Of a DNA stretch of 64,000 bases, positions 27,482 to 36,475 are shown piece by piece. Both the position numbers and the translations under genes were made by a program. Position 1 is the first letter of the stretch. Each line of letters begins with the position of its first letter. Source of the stretch: Cryobacterium sp. Y82 (GTDB lineage: Bacteria > Actinomycetota > Actinomycetes > Actinomycetales > Microbacteriaceae); contig NZ_PJJJ01000022.1 of the NCBI RefSeq assembly GCF_002929495.1, positions 1 to 64,000 on the forward strand. Reading direction: 5' to 3'. Below the pieces are notes generated by a model. The model ran no database searches and was not told where the DNA came from. It worked only from the letters and a program-made list of their open reading frames with translations.

Positions 27482-28144
27482 ATGCGACTTCTCCTGATCC
27501 GCCATGGCCAAACTCCCGGCAACGTTCTCGGGCAGCTTGACACCGCGCATCCCGGTCCAGGATTGACCGATCTCGGCCTGCGCCAGGCATCCGCTATTCC
27601 CGATGCGCTGCGCTCCGAACCGATTGACGCCATCTTCGTGTCGACGCTCTTGCGCACGCATCTGACGGCGCACCCGCTCGCCACCGATCGCGGGCTGGAT
27701 GTGCAGATTGCGACCGGGTTGCACGAGATCGAAGCCGGATCTCTCGAGGGGCTGCGCGATCGAGCATCCGTTCGCACCTATTTAGAGACAGCGGTAGCTT
27801 GGGGCACCGGCAACCTCGACAAGAGGATGCCGGGTGCTCACGACGGTCACGCCTTCTTCCGTCGGTTCGACGCGGACATCGCGCTCGCAGCGGCTGGCTC
27901 TGAGGTCGCCGCGGTATTCAGCCACGGGGCAGCCATTCGGGTCTGGACCGCGGCCCGCGCGCAAAACGTACCGTCGACTTTTGCCGGGGAGAACGAGCTC
28001 GACAACACCGGTGTCGTCGAACTCACCGGCTCACCAGAGAACGGGTGGACCCTACTGTCCTGGGCGGGCCTGCCGGTAGGCGGGATGGCCCTTGTCGACC
28101 TGGGTGCTGCCGATCCTCTGGGCGACCCGGTCCCCGGGGCGTAA
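27482..28144 (+). CDS. Histidine phosphatase family protein
   Basis: A 220-residue phosphoglycerate-mutase-like enzyme. The catalytic histidine is in RHGQT (residues 7-11), the second in FSHGAAIR, with the general acid region HEIEAGSLEG between them. It hydrolyses a phosphoester through a phosphohistidine. The substrate is not evident. It begins 93 bases after the ABM gene on the same strand and converges on the luciferase-like gene. A GC-rich CCCGGG-AA-CCCGGG dyad at about 28192-28205 between them could end transcription, but it has no T-run. Confidence 0.8.
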   Translation: MRLLLIRHGQTPGNVLGQLDTAHPGPGLTDLGLRQASAIPDALRSEPIDAIFVSTLLRTHLTAHPLATDRGLDVQIATGLHEIEAGSLEGLRDRASVRTYLETAVAWGTGNLDKRMPGAHDGHAFFRRFDADIALAAAGSEVAAVFSHGAAIRVWTAARAQNVPSTFAGENELDNTGVVELTGSPENGWTLLSWAGLPVGGMALVDLGAADPLGDPVPGA

Positions 28145-28260
28145 GTTGGAGTATCCGCCCCGGACGAGCCAGCTCCGCTACTTTGGCGGGGGCCCGGGAA
28201 CCCGGGGCCGCACGAGCGCATGGCTGTCCCGCAGCAGCTGTTCGACGAGCGCGTACGGAC

Positions 28261-29259
28261 TCAGGCAGTGACGAGGTTCATCGCATCGGCCGTGAGCTCA
28301 ACCGAGCGCAGGCGGTCCGTAATCGATGGGGACTGGTGGGCGAGAATGAGCTCATCGGCACCGGTTCCCTCGGCGAACTCTTCAAGGTAGGCGCGCACCT
28401 CGTCGGCGGTACCAACCGCCGAGTAGCGCATCATGTTGGCGATATTGCGACCCTCCGGCGTGGTCAGGAAGACGTCGATCTGGTCGTCGTCGTATTCGGG
28501 CGTTGCCGGTCCTCGAGAGAGCATGCCGCGCACCCGGGTGCGGCGGGTCGTCTCAAACTGCGTCACTGCATCCGCTTTGTCGTCGGCCGCGATCACGTTG
28601 GCCGCAATGATGAGGTGCGGCGCTGCAAGCTGCTCTGACGGCGTGAAATCGCGGCGGTAGAGCGCGATCGCTTCGCGTAGTGCGTCGGGCGCGAAATGCG
28701 ACGCGAAGGCGTATGGCAGGCCGAGGGCTGCGGCAAGCCCGGCGCCGAACAGCGACGATCCGAGAATGAACAGCGGCACATTGGTACCGGTCCCGGGAAT
28801 GGCCTGCACGCCGGGCACGATCGACTGCCCGCGAAGGTAGGCCTGCAGCTCCATGACGTCCTGCGGAAACTGGTCAGAGGCACGGGGGTCGCGACGCATC
28901 GCCCGAGCGGTATTCTGGTCGCTTCCGGGCGCCCGGCCGAGGCCCAGGTCGATGCGGTCAGGGTACAGTTCCGCGAGGGTTCCGTACTGCTCGGCGATCA
29001 CGAGCGGTGAGTGATTGGGCAGCATGACGCCGCCGGATCCGAGCCGAATCGTGGAGGTCTGGCCAGCCACGTGGCCGATCAGAATGCTCGTCGCCGACGA
29101 TCCGATGGTCGGCATATTGTGGTGCTCGGCATACCAGACCCGCTCATACCCGTGTTTTTCGGCTGTCTGGGCGAGGGCAACACTCCCAGCGAAGCTCTCC
29201 CGAGCGGTCTGGCCGGGGGTAATCGGAGCAAGGTCAAGGATAGAGAGCGGAATAGTCAT
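28261..29259 (-). CDS. Luciferase-like monooxygenase (LLM class, MsnO8/YvbT type)
   Basis: A 332-residue flavin-dependent TIM-barrel protein with markers of the group: [53 protein letters not shown] and [21 protein letters not shown]. Such proteins use FMNH2 or F420 supplied by a reductase. The substrate is unknown. It is 332 residues, the normal length. The ATG at 29259 is the first in frame with the conserved N-terminus. Confidence 0.85.
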   Translation of the reverse strand: MTIPLSILDLAPITPGQTARESFAGSVALAQTAEKHGYERVWYAEHHNMPTIGSSATSILIGHVAGQTSTIRLGSGGVMLPNHSPLVIAEQYGTLAELYPDRIDLGLGRAPGSDQNTARAMRRDPRASDQFPQDVMELQAYLRGQSIVPGVQAIPGTGTNVPLFILGSSLFGAGLAAALGLPYAFASHFAPDALREAIALYRRDFTPSEQLAAPHLIIAANVIAADDKADAVTQFETTRRTRVRGMLSRGPATPEYDDDQIDVFLTTPEGRNIANMMRYSAVGTADEVRAYLEEFAEGTGADELILAHQSPSITDRLRSVELTADAMNLVTA

Positions 29260-29559
29260 ACTGGGAGCAACGCGTTCGCGAGCAAATCGTTACCCGGGGC
29301 TCGAAATGAGCGGGACGCATCTTTGGCCGGTAACGAAATCTAAGAATTTCACTGTCTTACAGACATTCCGGATGATGGCGACCTACGCTGTGAAGCACTG
29401 AACCAGCTCCGTCGACGCCGCCGGAGAGTGACATCGGCTTCGATTTAGATCACGCGCCAACAACTCGCGCACGATCAGCTCGGGGCAAGCATGTGCTCCG
29501 TCACGTGCATCCATCCGGCATCTACACCTGAGATGCGCTGCTGAAGTGGATCCACAACC
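29260..29559. other. 300-base divergent intergenic region without a gene
   Basis: It lies between the luciferase-like gene (minus) and a small plus-strand gene, so it should hold two promoters. I see no strong hexamer pair, hairpin or coding frame. Confidence 0.5.
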
Positions 29560-29748
29560 ATGACCGACGATGAACTCCTTCTTGAAATCGACTACACCGA
29601 CTACACCAGTTCTTGCCGCGATCCGCACATCACACCGGCCGAGGACCTCGTTGAGTGCCGCCGCCTGCGCGGCCATGAGGACGACACGCACGGCACCCGG
29701 GCTGGAGTGAGTGCAATTCGCTGGGCGGCCGACGCTCTGGCCGCGTAA
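29560..29748 (+). CDS. Small hypothetical acidic protein
   Basis: A 62-residue protein starting ATG with a weak AAGTGGA box upstream. It is rich in Asp, Glu and Thr, with two cysteines and three histidines arranged SSCRDPHITPAEDLVECRRL then GHEDDTHG, which could bind a metal. No family is recognised. Its acidic start MTDDELLLEIDYTDY and clean stop support a real gene, but length alone makes this uncertain. Confidence 0.4.
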   Translation: MTDDELLLEIDYTDYTSSCRDPHITPAEDLVECRRLRGHEDDTHGTRAGVSAIRWAADALAA

Positions 29749-30002
29749 AAAGCGCCCCACCGAAAAACCCAACTGGGAAAAGGAGTGCCTGCCCGCCCAG
29801 CCGTGCTCGACCCGGCTGATCGCGCTGCTCCGGCGGTCGCGGCGAGCTAAGCGGGCTCGGCGGCTCGGCGGCTCGGCGATCGCTGCGGGCTCCACCCGCG
29901 GCATGGTGGAGCGCATCTGAATGAAGGCCTCTTCGACCCAGAACGTGCAGGAGGATGGTGGAAGCGCCGCTTACGCGCGCGCACCGACGAAGGAGCACAG
30001 CT

Positions 30003-30890
30003 ATGTTCACAGGGCTCAGCGCATTTCCCCTTACGCCAACCAACGAGAGCGGCATCGACGAGCTGGCCTTCGTGCGCCTGATCTCCCGACTTGCCGCAGC
30101 CGGCGTCGACTCGATCGGCGCGCTCGGCTCGACCGGCGGGTACGCCTACCTCAGCCGTGAACAGCGTGCCTGGGCCGCCAGGGCGGCAGTCGAGGCGGCC
30201 GGCATCACCCCGGTCATCGTGGGAATCGGCGCACTCCGCACCCGGCAGGTACTCGAACTGGCAGCGGATGCCCAACTTGCCGGCGCCGCCGGCGTGTTAC
30301 TCGCGCCGATGACGTACCAGCCTCTCAACGACGATGAAGTCTTCGGCCTGTATGAGGCCGTGACCGCGGAGCTGGCCCTTCCGCTCGTCGTTTACGACAA
30401 CCCGGGAACCACGCACGTCGCCTTCAGCGACGAATTGCACGGGCGCATTGCCGCGTTGCCGAACGTCGCCTCGATCAAAATTCCGGGGCTCTCCGCCACG
30501 GCGGCCCCGGCCAGAATCGCCGCTCTCCGCGCGGTGATGCCCGCGCAGGTCACGATTGGGGTCTCCGGGGATTGGCTAGCCATCGGCGGACTGCTTGGCG
30601 GCGCCGACGCCTGGTACAGCGTGTTTGGCGGGCTTTTTCCCGAGACCGCCGTAGCGATCACTCGAGCCGCCCAGGCCGGCAACGGCACAGCGGCCGTCGC
30701 AGCCTCCGACCGACTCGAACCACTCTGGGCGCTCTTTCGCCGGTACGGCAGCCTGCGCGTCATGTCGGCTACGGCCGAAACTCTGGGCCTCGTGGCCTCG
30801 CCCAACCTGCCGCTGCCGCTGCTCGGCCTCGACCCTGCCGCCCGCACCGAACTCAACGCGACCCTGCGCGAGCTGGGCCTCGGGGGCTGA
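30003..30890 (+). CDS. Dihydrodipicolinate synthase family lyase/aldolase
   Basis: A 295-residue DHDPS/NAL-superfamily TIM barrel. The Schiff-base lysine is K159 in VASIKIPG, the catalytic tyrosine Y131 in VVYDNPG, and the carboxylate-binding GSTGG lies at residues 42-46. It would join or split a pyruvate-type 2-oxoacid. The distinctive residues do not prove lysine biosynthesis, and no dap genes are adjacent, so a sugar-acid or other aldolase is equally likely. AAGGAG 7 bases upstream fixes ATG 30003 over the longer frame. Gene 30925 follows on the same strand. Confidence 0.8.
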   Translation: MFTGLSAFPLTPTNESGIDELAFVRLISRLAAAGVDSIGALGSTGGYAYLSREQRAWAARAAVEAAGITPVIVGIGALRTRQVLELAADAQLAGAAGVLLAPMTYQPLNDDEVFGLYEAVTAELALPLVVYDNPGTTHVAFSDELHGRIAALPNVASIKIPGLSATAAPARIAALRAVMPAQVTIGVSGDWLAIGGLLGGADAWYSVFGGLFPETAVAITRAAQAGNGTAAVAASDRLEPLWALFRRYGSLRVMSATAETLGLVASPNLPLPLLGLDPAARTELNATLRELGLGG

Positions 30891-30924
30891 GGCCCAGCTA
30901 CGGATGACGGCGTAAGGTCGTTGG

Positions 30925-31785
30925 GTGCCACTTACAGACCTGACCCGGGTGCTTGAGATCGCCGACTGGCGAAGCCGCGAGCAGGCCCATGAGGAACGCG
31001 CTGATGCGTTCACTCTTGGCCGCCGTGAGCGCGCGGCAATCGGCCAGGTGCATCCGGTCGACGATTTTCTGTTCACGTACTACCCGTTTCGTCCCGGTCT
31101 ACTGCGCCGCTGGCATCCCGGCGCTGGCCTACTGCTGCAGGGTGCCGCCGACCAGCCGCGGGCTAGCTGGAAGTGGTACCGCAACGAGGGCGGCGCCAGT
31201 CAAGTGGATGCTGCCGCCTTCTACGAGAAGAACGAGCGCGTCATCGGATTCATCAGAACACTCCTCGCCGCGACCCGGCAGCGGCCGGCCCATTTTGGCT
31301 GCTTCGGCCTGCACGAATGGGCGATGGTCTACCGGCAGGGCGAGCACCGGCATGTTGCGCCACTCCGACTCGGCCAGGCTGACACCGACGCTGTCGTCGA
31401 CGGAAATCGCATCGGCTGCAGCCATTTCGACGCGTTTCGGTTCTTCACCCCCGCCGCTATTGGGCTAAACCAACTGCAACCTTCCCGCGAGAACCAACCG
31501 GTGATGGAGCAGGCGGGGTGTCTGCACGCCGGAATGGACATCTACAAGTGGGTGATCAAGCTCGGTCCGCTCGTTCCCGGCGAGGTGCTTCTCGATTCCT
31601 TCGAGCTCGCCCGCGACATTCGCCAGCTCGATATGGAGGCTTCCCCCTATGACCTCGCCGAGTGGGGCTACGCGCCCGTCGAGGTTGAGACTCCGGCCGG
31701 TAAAACCGAGTATGTGCGCCGTCAGCGCGCATTCACCGCGCGCAGCAACGCGCTGCGCGAGCGCGTCGTGAGCCTTCTCGTCTAA
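30925..31785 (+). CDS. Conserved actinobacterial protein often annotated 3-methyladenine DNA glycosylase
   Basis: A 286-residue protein with a conserved family pattern: HPVDDFLFTYYPFRPGLLRRWHPGAG, RPAHFGCFGLHEWAMVYRQ, RVGCSHFD-like GCSHFDAFRFFTPAA and GCLHAGMDIYKWVIKLGP. Relatives are widely labelled 3-methyladenine DNA glycosylase, but I see no helix-hairpin-helix or AAG signature, so this name may be a propagated error. The His- and Trp-rich motifs suggest a metal or ligand site. The GTG start is 34 bases after the lyase gene. Confidence 0.6.
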   Translation: MPLTDLTRVLEIADWRSREQAHEERADAFTLGRRERAAIGQVHPVDDFLFTYYPFRPGLLRRWHPGAGLLLQGAADQPRASWKWYRNEGGASQVDAAAFYEKNERVIGFIRTLLAATRQRPAHFGCFGLHEWAMVYRQGEHRHVAPLRLGQADTDAVVDGNRIGCSHFDAFRFFTPAAIGLNQLQPSRENQPVMEQAGCLHAGMDIYKWVIKLGPLVPGEVLLDSFELARDIRQLDMEASPYDLAEWGYAPVEVETPAGKTEYVRRQRAFTARSNALRERVVSLLV

Positions 31786-32030
31786 CGCAGCTCCATCGAT
31801 TGCCAGCGAGCACCGGTTGTCAGCCCCTTCGCAGGTTGTGCCACTGCGGCGAGCGGATGCCCCGCGTGGCGGCGATCTAAGCGCGTCACCACGAGCGTAC
31901 CGGTCGCCCAAAACGTTCGACGGCACCCATTTGGGGTACGCAGACCAAACCGCATCAGCCAGGGCTCCGGACCATCTGTGCGGCCCGAGAACACATCGAG
32001 GTCGGAACAGAACAACGAATAGGAGCTCTC

Positions 32031-32594
32031 ATGAACACGAAGCACACGAATATTCGCAAGATCACCGCGCTGGGAATCACCGGCGCCGCAGCATCCGCGC
32101 TCATGATTGGAGGCTTTGTCGCCCCCGCCCAGGCGTTTGCCGGCGACAGCTCCAGCACGACCACGAGTACCGACAGCTCATCCGAGCAGAACCGGCTTGA
32201 CGTTATCGGCGACCTGTTCAACCTTTCGGGCAACGACTCGACCGGCAACGGCGTGCTCGGCAACGACACCTCCGTCGGGGGCGTCGGCAACGGCGCAATC
32301 CTGGGCGGCGGCGTCGTCAATGGTCCACTGGTCGATGACTCGCTCAACAGCGACATCGGTGATGTCGCGTCGGGCAACGAGGTCGGCAACGACGCATCCG
32401 TCGGCAGCGGCAACGACGTCGTCGCACCGATCGAGGCACCCGTCACCGCGCCGGTCGACGCCCCGGTCGACGCCGGCAACGGCACCGATGTCGGCACCAA
32501 TGTCGGCGGCGTCGACGTTGACGACATCGACGGCTCGGTCGACTCGATCGTCAACGATGTTCTCGGCGACCTCGGACTTGGCCTCGGCCGCTAA
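32031..32594 (+). CDS. Secreted low-complexity Gly/Asn/Asp/Val-rich protein
   Basis: A 187-residue protein. The signal peptide has a basic start (MNTKHTNIRKITALG), a hydrophobic core with SALMIGGFVAP and cleavage after AQAFA. The mature part repeats short GN/VGN/DV units (GNDSTGNGVLGNDTSVGGVGN, then VGNDASVGSGND) and a PVDAPVDAGNGTDVG stretch, with very few aromatic or basic residues. It is probably surface-exposed or shed, possibly calcium-binding given the Asp content. Family unknown. An AGGAG box precedes ATG. The gene ends just before a strong terminator. Confidence 0.6.
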   Translation: MNTKHTNIRKITALGITGAAASALMIGGFVAPAQAFAGDSSSTTTSTDSSSEQNRLDVIGDLFNLSGNDSTGNGVLGNDTSVGGVGNGAILGGGVVNGPLVDDSLNSDIGDVASGNEVGNDASVGSGNDVVAPIEAPVTAPVDAPVDAGNGTDVGTNVGGVDVDDIDGSVDSIVNDVLGDLGLGLGR

Positions 32595-32613
32595 CGCGTT
32601 CAACTAGAAGCGA

Positions 32614-32644
32614 GGGCGTCTCCCACTCGGGGGGCGCCCTTTTC
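32614..32644. terminator. Intrinsic terminator shared by convergent genes
   Basis: GGGCG (32614-32618) pairs with CGCCC (32635-32639), with further CCC/GGG pairs inside and a T-run at 32640-32643. It lies between the convergent stops at 32594 and 32650, so it can serve both. Confidence 0.7.
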
Positions 32645-32649
32645 GTATT

Positions 32650-33063
32650 TCAGCCGCGAGGGTACGACTCGATGACCTCGCGCATGCGCGGCAGGCCGAA
32701 CTGGTCGGCGATGGCTACGCCACTGTGCGCGCCGAGGTCAGGGTCGGCATCCGCTTCAAGGAGCAAGCACAGGATCGGCTCATTGCCCCGAAAAACCGCA
32801 CAAGAGATCGCGGTCTGGCCCATGGCATTAATAACGGATGCGTCTGCCCCGCGCCGCAGCAACTCAGCGACAGTATCGGGATGCTGCTGGTAGGCCGCGA
32901 CGATCAGCAGCGTGTCTCCACGCGTGTTGACCACGTTGAGGGGCACTCCGGCGTCGATCATCTCGCCCAGTGGGCCGGTCAAGCCGTCGCGGGCGAGGTC
33001 GAAAACACCCTCGATGACCTGCGGACTGATGGCTCCGCCGGGTACTTGCGTGTTCTCGTTCAC
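32650..33063 (-). CDS. Ankyrin-repeat protein
   Basis: A 137-residue protein with about three ankyrin repeats. The clearest are GDTLLIVAAYQQHPDTVAELL and MGQTAISCAVFRGNEPIL, with loop motifs RGADASVIN and EADADPDLG. Such small cytoplasmic ankyrin proteins often accompany catalases as AnkB-like partners, though no catalase gene is here. The start is GTG 33063, five bases after GGGGGAG. The frame upstream is open but unsupported. Confidence 0.8.
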   Translation of the reverse strand: MNENTQVPGGAISPQVIEGVFDLARDGLTGPLGEMIDAGVPLNVVNTRGDTLLIVAAYQQHPDTVAELLRRGADASVINAMGQTAISCAVFRGNEPILCLLLEADADPDLGAHSGVAIADQFGLPRMREVIESYPRG

Positions 33064-33193
33064 TGATACTCCCCCTCGACAGTCGTATGCCCAGCGTATC
33101 CGTCTCGGCCCGTCGAGTGACGTGAACGTTACGATTTGGGTTCCGGCGCGGCTGGAACTGGCGGCGCAAACATCGGGATGCCACACTCGGAGC

Positions 33194-33808
33194 ATGACAC
33201 CTCGACGCGCGCTCATCGCCGCTCTCGTGACGGGCGCATTCCTCACCCTGACCGCGTGCGCGGGTACGGTAGTACCGGGTGCCGAAGTGCCCGCAGCTCT
33301 TCCTCAGCCACCGACGAACACCGACGAGCTCGTCGGCCAGGGTACCGTTTTGCAGAAGGGCGAGGGCGATCCGCAGCTCTGTCTGGGCCCGATCATGGAG
33401 TCATACCCACCGCAGTGCGCTGGACCAACGATTCATGGCTGGGACTGGTCGCTGGCCGAGTACTCCGAAACCGCGTCGACGGTGACCTGGGGCACGTACG
33501 CGGTCTTTGGAACGTGGGACGGCACGACCTTCACACAAACCCAGCCTCCGATTTTGCTCTCTTTGTACTCACCGGTCGGCTCCCCCGACCCACGCCAGGA
33601 CGCGGAGAACGCGGGCGCGAGCGATGATGCCACCCTGCAGGTCATCAGCGACGAACTCGCCGGTACGCACACACTCACGTCCGTACCGATGAACGGCTAC
33701 CTCTGGGTGTCCGTTCTGTACGACGACGGCAGCATTCAGCGCTATGTCGACGAGCGATACGGCCCCGACGTCGTTATCGTGCAGCCCGCCCTGCTCCCCG
33801 CGAGCTGA
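33194..33808 (+). CDS. Secreted lipoprotein of unknown function
   Basis: A 204-residue protein with a short signal and lipobox LTAC (MTPRRALIAALVTGAFLTLT-A-C), acylated Cys at residue 22. The mature part is conserved-looking with LCLGPIMESYPPQC, GWDWSLAEY and TWGTYAVFGTWDG, containing two cysteines likely to form a disulfide outside the membrane. ATG 33194 is chosen because it begins the signal peptide directly. GGAG is almost adjacent. It lies divergent from the ankyrin gene. No family name is offered. Confidence 0.7.
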   Translation: MTPRRALIAALVTGAFLTLTACAGTVVPGAEVPAALPQPPTNTDELVGQGTVLQKGEGDPQLCLGPIMESYPPQCAGPTIHGWDWSLAEYSETASTVTWGTYAVFGTWDGTTFTQTQPPILLSLYSPVGSPDPRQDAENAGASDDATLQVISDELAGTHTLTSVPMNGYLWVSVLYDDGSIQRYVDERYGPDVVIVQPALLPAS

Positions 33809-33895
33809 GCGCGCCGGCGGGGATCGCCTCATTTCTACCTGACCACACCTGACACAGCGGGAACCGCCCAGCTACGACGGACCGCTCCCCGCGCT

Positions 33896-34711
33896 CTAGT
33901 ACCAGCCCGATGCTTCCGACTTGTCCCAGGCATCACACGGTGTGCTGTACCGGCTCGCGATGTAACCCAGGCCCCAGGTGATCTGGGTCGCCGGGTTGGT
34001 CTGCCAGTCGGCCCCGGCCGAGGCCATCTTGTTACCGGGCAGTGCCTGGGGAATACCTGTGGCACCACTGGAGGCGTTGTAGGCGTTCACGTTCCAACCT
34101 GATTCTTTGTCCCAGAGGCTCACCAGGCAACCAAACTGATCGTCACCCCAGCCGTACTGGCTGGCCATGAGCTGACGGGCGATTTGCTGCGCCGCGTTGG
34201 GGTCAGCTGGAGCGGACGGTCGGGCCGGTGTCGCCGGGACGGCTGCTGCAGCTTCGGCCTCCGCGGCAGCAGCCTCCGCGGCAGCAGCCTCAGCGGCGGC
34301 CGTGGCAATCGCTGCCTGCTCGGCAGCGACGCGATCGACCTCTGTCGTGGAAGCGTGCACATTCGCGGTCTCGGTTTTCGTGACGTCGACGAGCTCGAAA
34401 ATGCGCTCCGGAGCGAGAAGGGTGACGTGGGAGAGCGCTGCAACAGATTCCGACAGGCCTGTAGCATCCGTCTTGCCCTGCGCTGCAGCGATTACGACGC
34501 TGGCACCTGTCACGGCAGTTTCAGAGGCGTGTTCGGCGCGGTCTCGCAGGCGTTCCCTGTTTAGTTCCAATTGTTCGGCATGGCCAGCACCGCTGGAGAC
34601 AAGGGCCACTATGGCGGCTGTGCGCGCGTTCTGGTCTGCGACAGCGGACTGCACCACGAAGCCGGTGCCGAGGACAGCGGTGATGGCAACGGCGGCGCCG
34701 GCTGCAATCAA
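33896..34711 (-). CDS. Secreted transglycosylase-like (resuscitation-factor-type) protein
   Basis: A 271-residue protein. An N-terminal hydrophobic signal (AAGAAVAITAVLGTGFVVQSA) precedes a helical linker with an Ala/Glu-rich run near 130-160. The catalytic domain follows: WGDDQFGCLVSLWDKESGWN with the catalytic-type Glu near 203, and ATGIPQALPGNKMAS and TQITWGLGYIASRY. C195 and C259 could form a disulfide. It would cut peptidoglycan outside the cell. The only standard start is TTG 34711 after AGCGGAG. The frame stays open about 40 codons upstream with no ATG or GTG, so the true start may have been lost. Confidence 0.8.
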   Translation of the reverse strand: MIAAGAAVAITAVLGTGFVVQSAVADQNARTAAIVALVSSGAGHAEQLELNRERLRDRAEHASETAVTGASVVIAAAQGKTDATGLSESVAALSHVTLLAPERIFELVDVTKTETANVHASTTEVDRVAAEQAAIATAAAEAAAAEAAAAEAEAAAAVPATPARPSAPADPNAAQQIARQLMASQYGWGDDQFGCLVSLWDKESGWNVNAYNASSGATGIPQALPGNKMASAGADWQTNPATQITWGLGYIASRYSTPCDAWDKSEASGWY

Positions 34712-35017
34712 GCGGCTCCGCTTCCGGCGACGACGCGTAGCGTGAAGGCGTCTGCCGTCGGTCTCAAGGGATGTGATGGGCGTGGTTGAAGAAGAAATAG
34801 GCCTGGCTTTCAGAGGACGAATCGCTGGGTCGCACTAGCGGTTCTGGATCGATACTCCACAGGCGGCGTCGCGGGCGAAGTTTCCAGTATGCATGGCTTT
34901 CCTGAACACTTCCTCATGTTTGGTGTGCCGGTCACTAACGCAGCCGCCGCCGTCCCAGGATCTCGTACTGGCGCGGCAGGGCCGTCTGCCGCCCAGCATC
35001 CGTGGTGAGATAGGGGG
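34712..35017. other. 306-base divergent region, possibly including lost N-terminal codons
   Basis: Positions 34712 to about 34836 continue the transglycosylase frame on the minus strand (including ETDGRRLHATRRRRKRS, a basic segment as expected before a signal helix). Beyond lies promoter space for this gene and for the hydrolase at 35018. No other gene is seen. Confidence 0.4.
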
Positions 35018-35794
35018 ATGTTGCACCGAAACACCCCCGAGCACAGTTTTGTTCCGTCCGTCGATGGCGTTCAGTTGGCCACCTACGAGCTCGGCGACCC
35101 GGAGCAGCCGACCGTGTTCGTGGTGCACGGCTTCGCCTCGAGCGCCATCGCCAACTGGCACGCCACCGGCTGGACCCGCGACCTGACCCGGGCCGGCTTT
35201 CACGTCATCGGCATCGACCAGCGCGGGCACGGCGCCAGCGACAAACCGCACTCCCCCGACGCGTACACGATGGAATTACTTGTCGCCGACGTCGAGGCAG
35301 TGCTCGACGCCTACCTGCTCACCGAGGTGCGCTACGTCGGTTACTCGCTCGGTGCCCGCGTCGGCTGGCAGGCTGCCCGCGACCTCGGCGGCCGCATCAC
35401 GCAAGCGGTACTTGGCGGGATTCCCGACGGTGATCCACTTAAAAGTTTTCAGATAGCGGATGCCCGCGCCCACCTCGAACACGGTACCGAACTCACCGAT
35501 CGTCTCACGGGCACCTATCTCACGATGGCGAAGGCGCTACCCGGCAATGATCTGGCGGCACTCGTCGCCCTGGTCGAAGGCATGCGCGGCGGCCCGCAGC
35601 CCGGCGCCGCTAACGCACCCATTCAGCCGGTACTGTTTGCCACCGGTAGCGAGGACAGCATTCTCGACGCCTCCCGGGTGTTGGCCGACGCCACGCCAAA
35701 CGGAGGCTTTTTCGAGATTCCCGGCCGCAATCACTTCAATGCGCCCACATCGCGGGCGTTCCGCGAGGCGGCGATTGGCTTTTTGAAGGCTTAG
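35018..35794 (+). CDS. Alpha/beta-fold hydrolase
   Basis: A 258-residue hydrolase. The nucleophile elbow is GYSLGA, the oxyanion segment is VVHGFASSAIANW, DQRGHGASDKP follows, and the catalytic His is in GRNHFNAP near the end. It would hydrolyse a small ester or C-C bond. The substrate is unknown. The AGGGGG box abuts the ATG at 35018, so the true start could be the TTG three bases downstream. It converges on the VOC gene at 35798. Confidence 0.8.
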   Translation: MLHRNTPEHSFVPSVDGVQLATYELGDPEQPTVFVVHGFASSAIANWHATGWTRDLTRAGFHVIGIDQRGHGASDKPHSPDAYTMELLVADVEAVLDAYLLTEVRYVGYSLGARVGWQAARDLGGRITQAVLGGIPDGDPLKSFQIADARAHLEHGTELTDRLTGTYLTMAKALPGNDLAALVALVEGMRGGPQPGAANAPIQPVLFATGSEDSILDASRVLADATPNGGFFEIPGRNHFNAPTSRAFREAAIGFLKA

Positions 35795-35797
35795 GCC

Positions 35798-36229
35798 TCA
35801 ACGAAACGACACCGTTCCGTCATCGTCGACGTGCCAGCCCGGGTTGTGTGCGATCTCCCAGATGACGCCGTTCGGGTCGGCAACGTGGCCGTGAAAGATA
35901 CCGCCGAAGGCGCCATCCTGGGCAGGTTTGAGCACGGTACCGCCAGCGGCGGCCATGGCCGCGATCGTGCTGGAGACCTCGTCACGGCTTTCGAGATTGT
36001 GCGACAGGGTGATTCCGGTCGCACCGACGCTCGTGTGTTCGTGCTGCAGGTCTTCATCAAACTTCGTAGCGTCGAACAGGCCGAGCGTCAGGCCGGGCCC
36101 AACCTGAAAGAAGACGATCTCGCCGGGTACGTCCACCAGCGGAGCCCAGCCGAGGCCGTCGCGATAGAACGTGCGCACTGCCTCGAGGTCGCTGGTGGCC
36201 AGAGTGATGAAATTTACGCGTTGTTCCAT
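35798..36229 (-). CDS. VOC (glyoxalase-like) family protein
   Basis: A 143-residue VOC protein: [26 protein letters not shown] at the N-terminus, [15 protein letters not shown], and [19 protein letters not shown] at the C-terminus. The two beta-alpha-beta units are complete. Substrate and metal are unknown. It stops four bases from the convergent hydrolase stop and is divergent from the DEAD-box helicase gene. Confidence 0.8.
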   Translation of the reverse strand: MEQRVNFITLATSDLEAVRTFYRDGLGWAPLVDVPGEIVFFQVGPGLTLGLFDATKFDEDLQHEHTSVGATGITLSHNLESRDEVSSTIAAMAAAGGTVLKPAQDGAFGGIFHGHVADPNGVIWEIAHNPGWHVDDDGTVSFR

Positions 36230-36286
36230 GGGACCACTGTTGCAGCCCTACCCGAGCGTCGGGTTAGTCGCCTGCACAGCTCTCGT

Positions 36287-36345
36287 GGCACGGGTTTGAG
36301 AAGTTGGCACTGGTTTGCACAGGGCGAACTTCTCAAACACGTGCC
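36287..36345. repeat. 19-bp inverted repeat, one mismatch, upstream of the DEAD-box helicase
   Basis: Arm GGCACGGGTTTGAGAAGTT (36287-36305) and arm AACTTCTCAAACACGTGCC (36327-36345) are complementary at 18 of 19 positions, with a 21-base spacer. It lies in the divergent gap 131 bases before the helicase start. It could be an operator, a structured transcript leader or an extragenic palindrome. Confidence 0.7.
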
Positions 36346-36475
36346 GCCCGCGGGGGCGAACGCGTGGCCGACCAGCGCAGTGCATAAGCGGATGCCGCGG
36401 CCGCGGGCATCCGCTTTTCAAGTTGTCAGACGTGCCTTGGCGCCGGGGGCGAACTCTTCGGCTACCGTTGATACT

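Noticed and set aside
28192..28205. CCCGGG-AA-CCCGGG dyad as a terminator between convergent genes
   Set aside because: The outer pairs do not match and no T-run follows, so I do not list it as a terminator.
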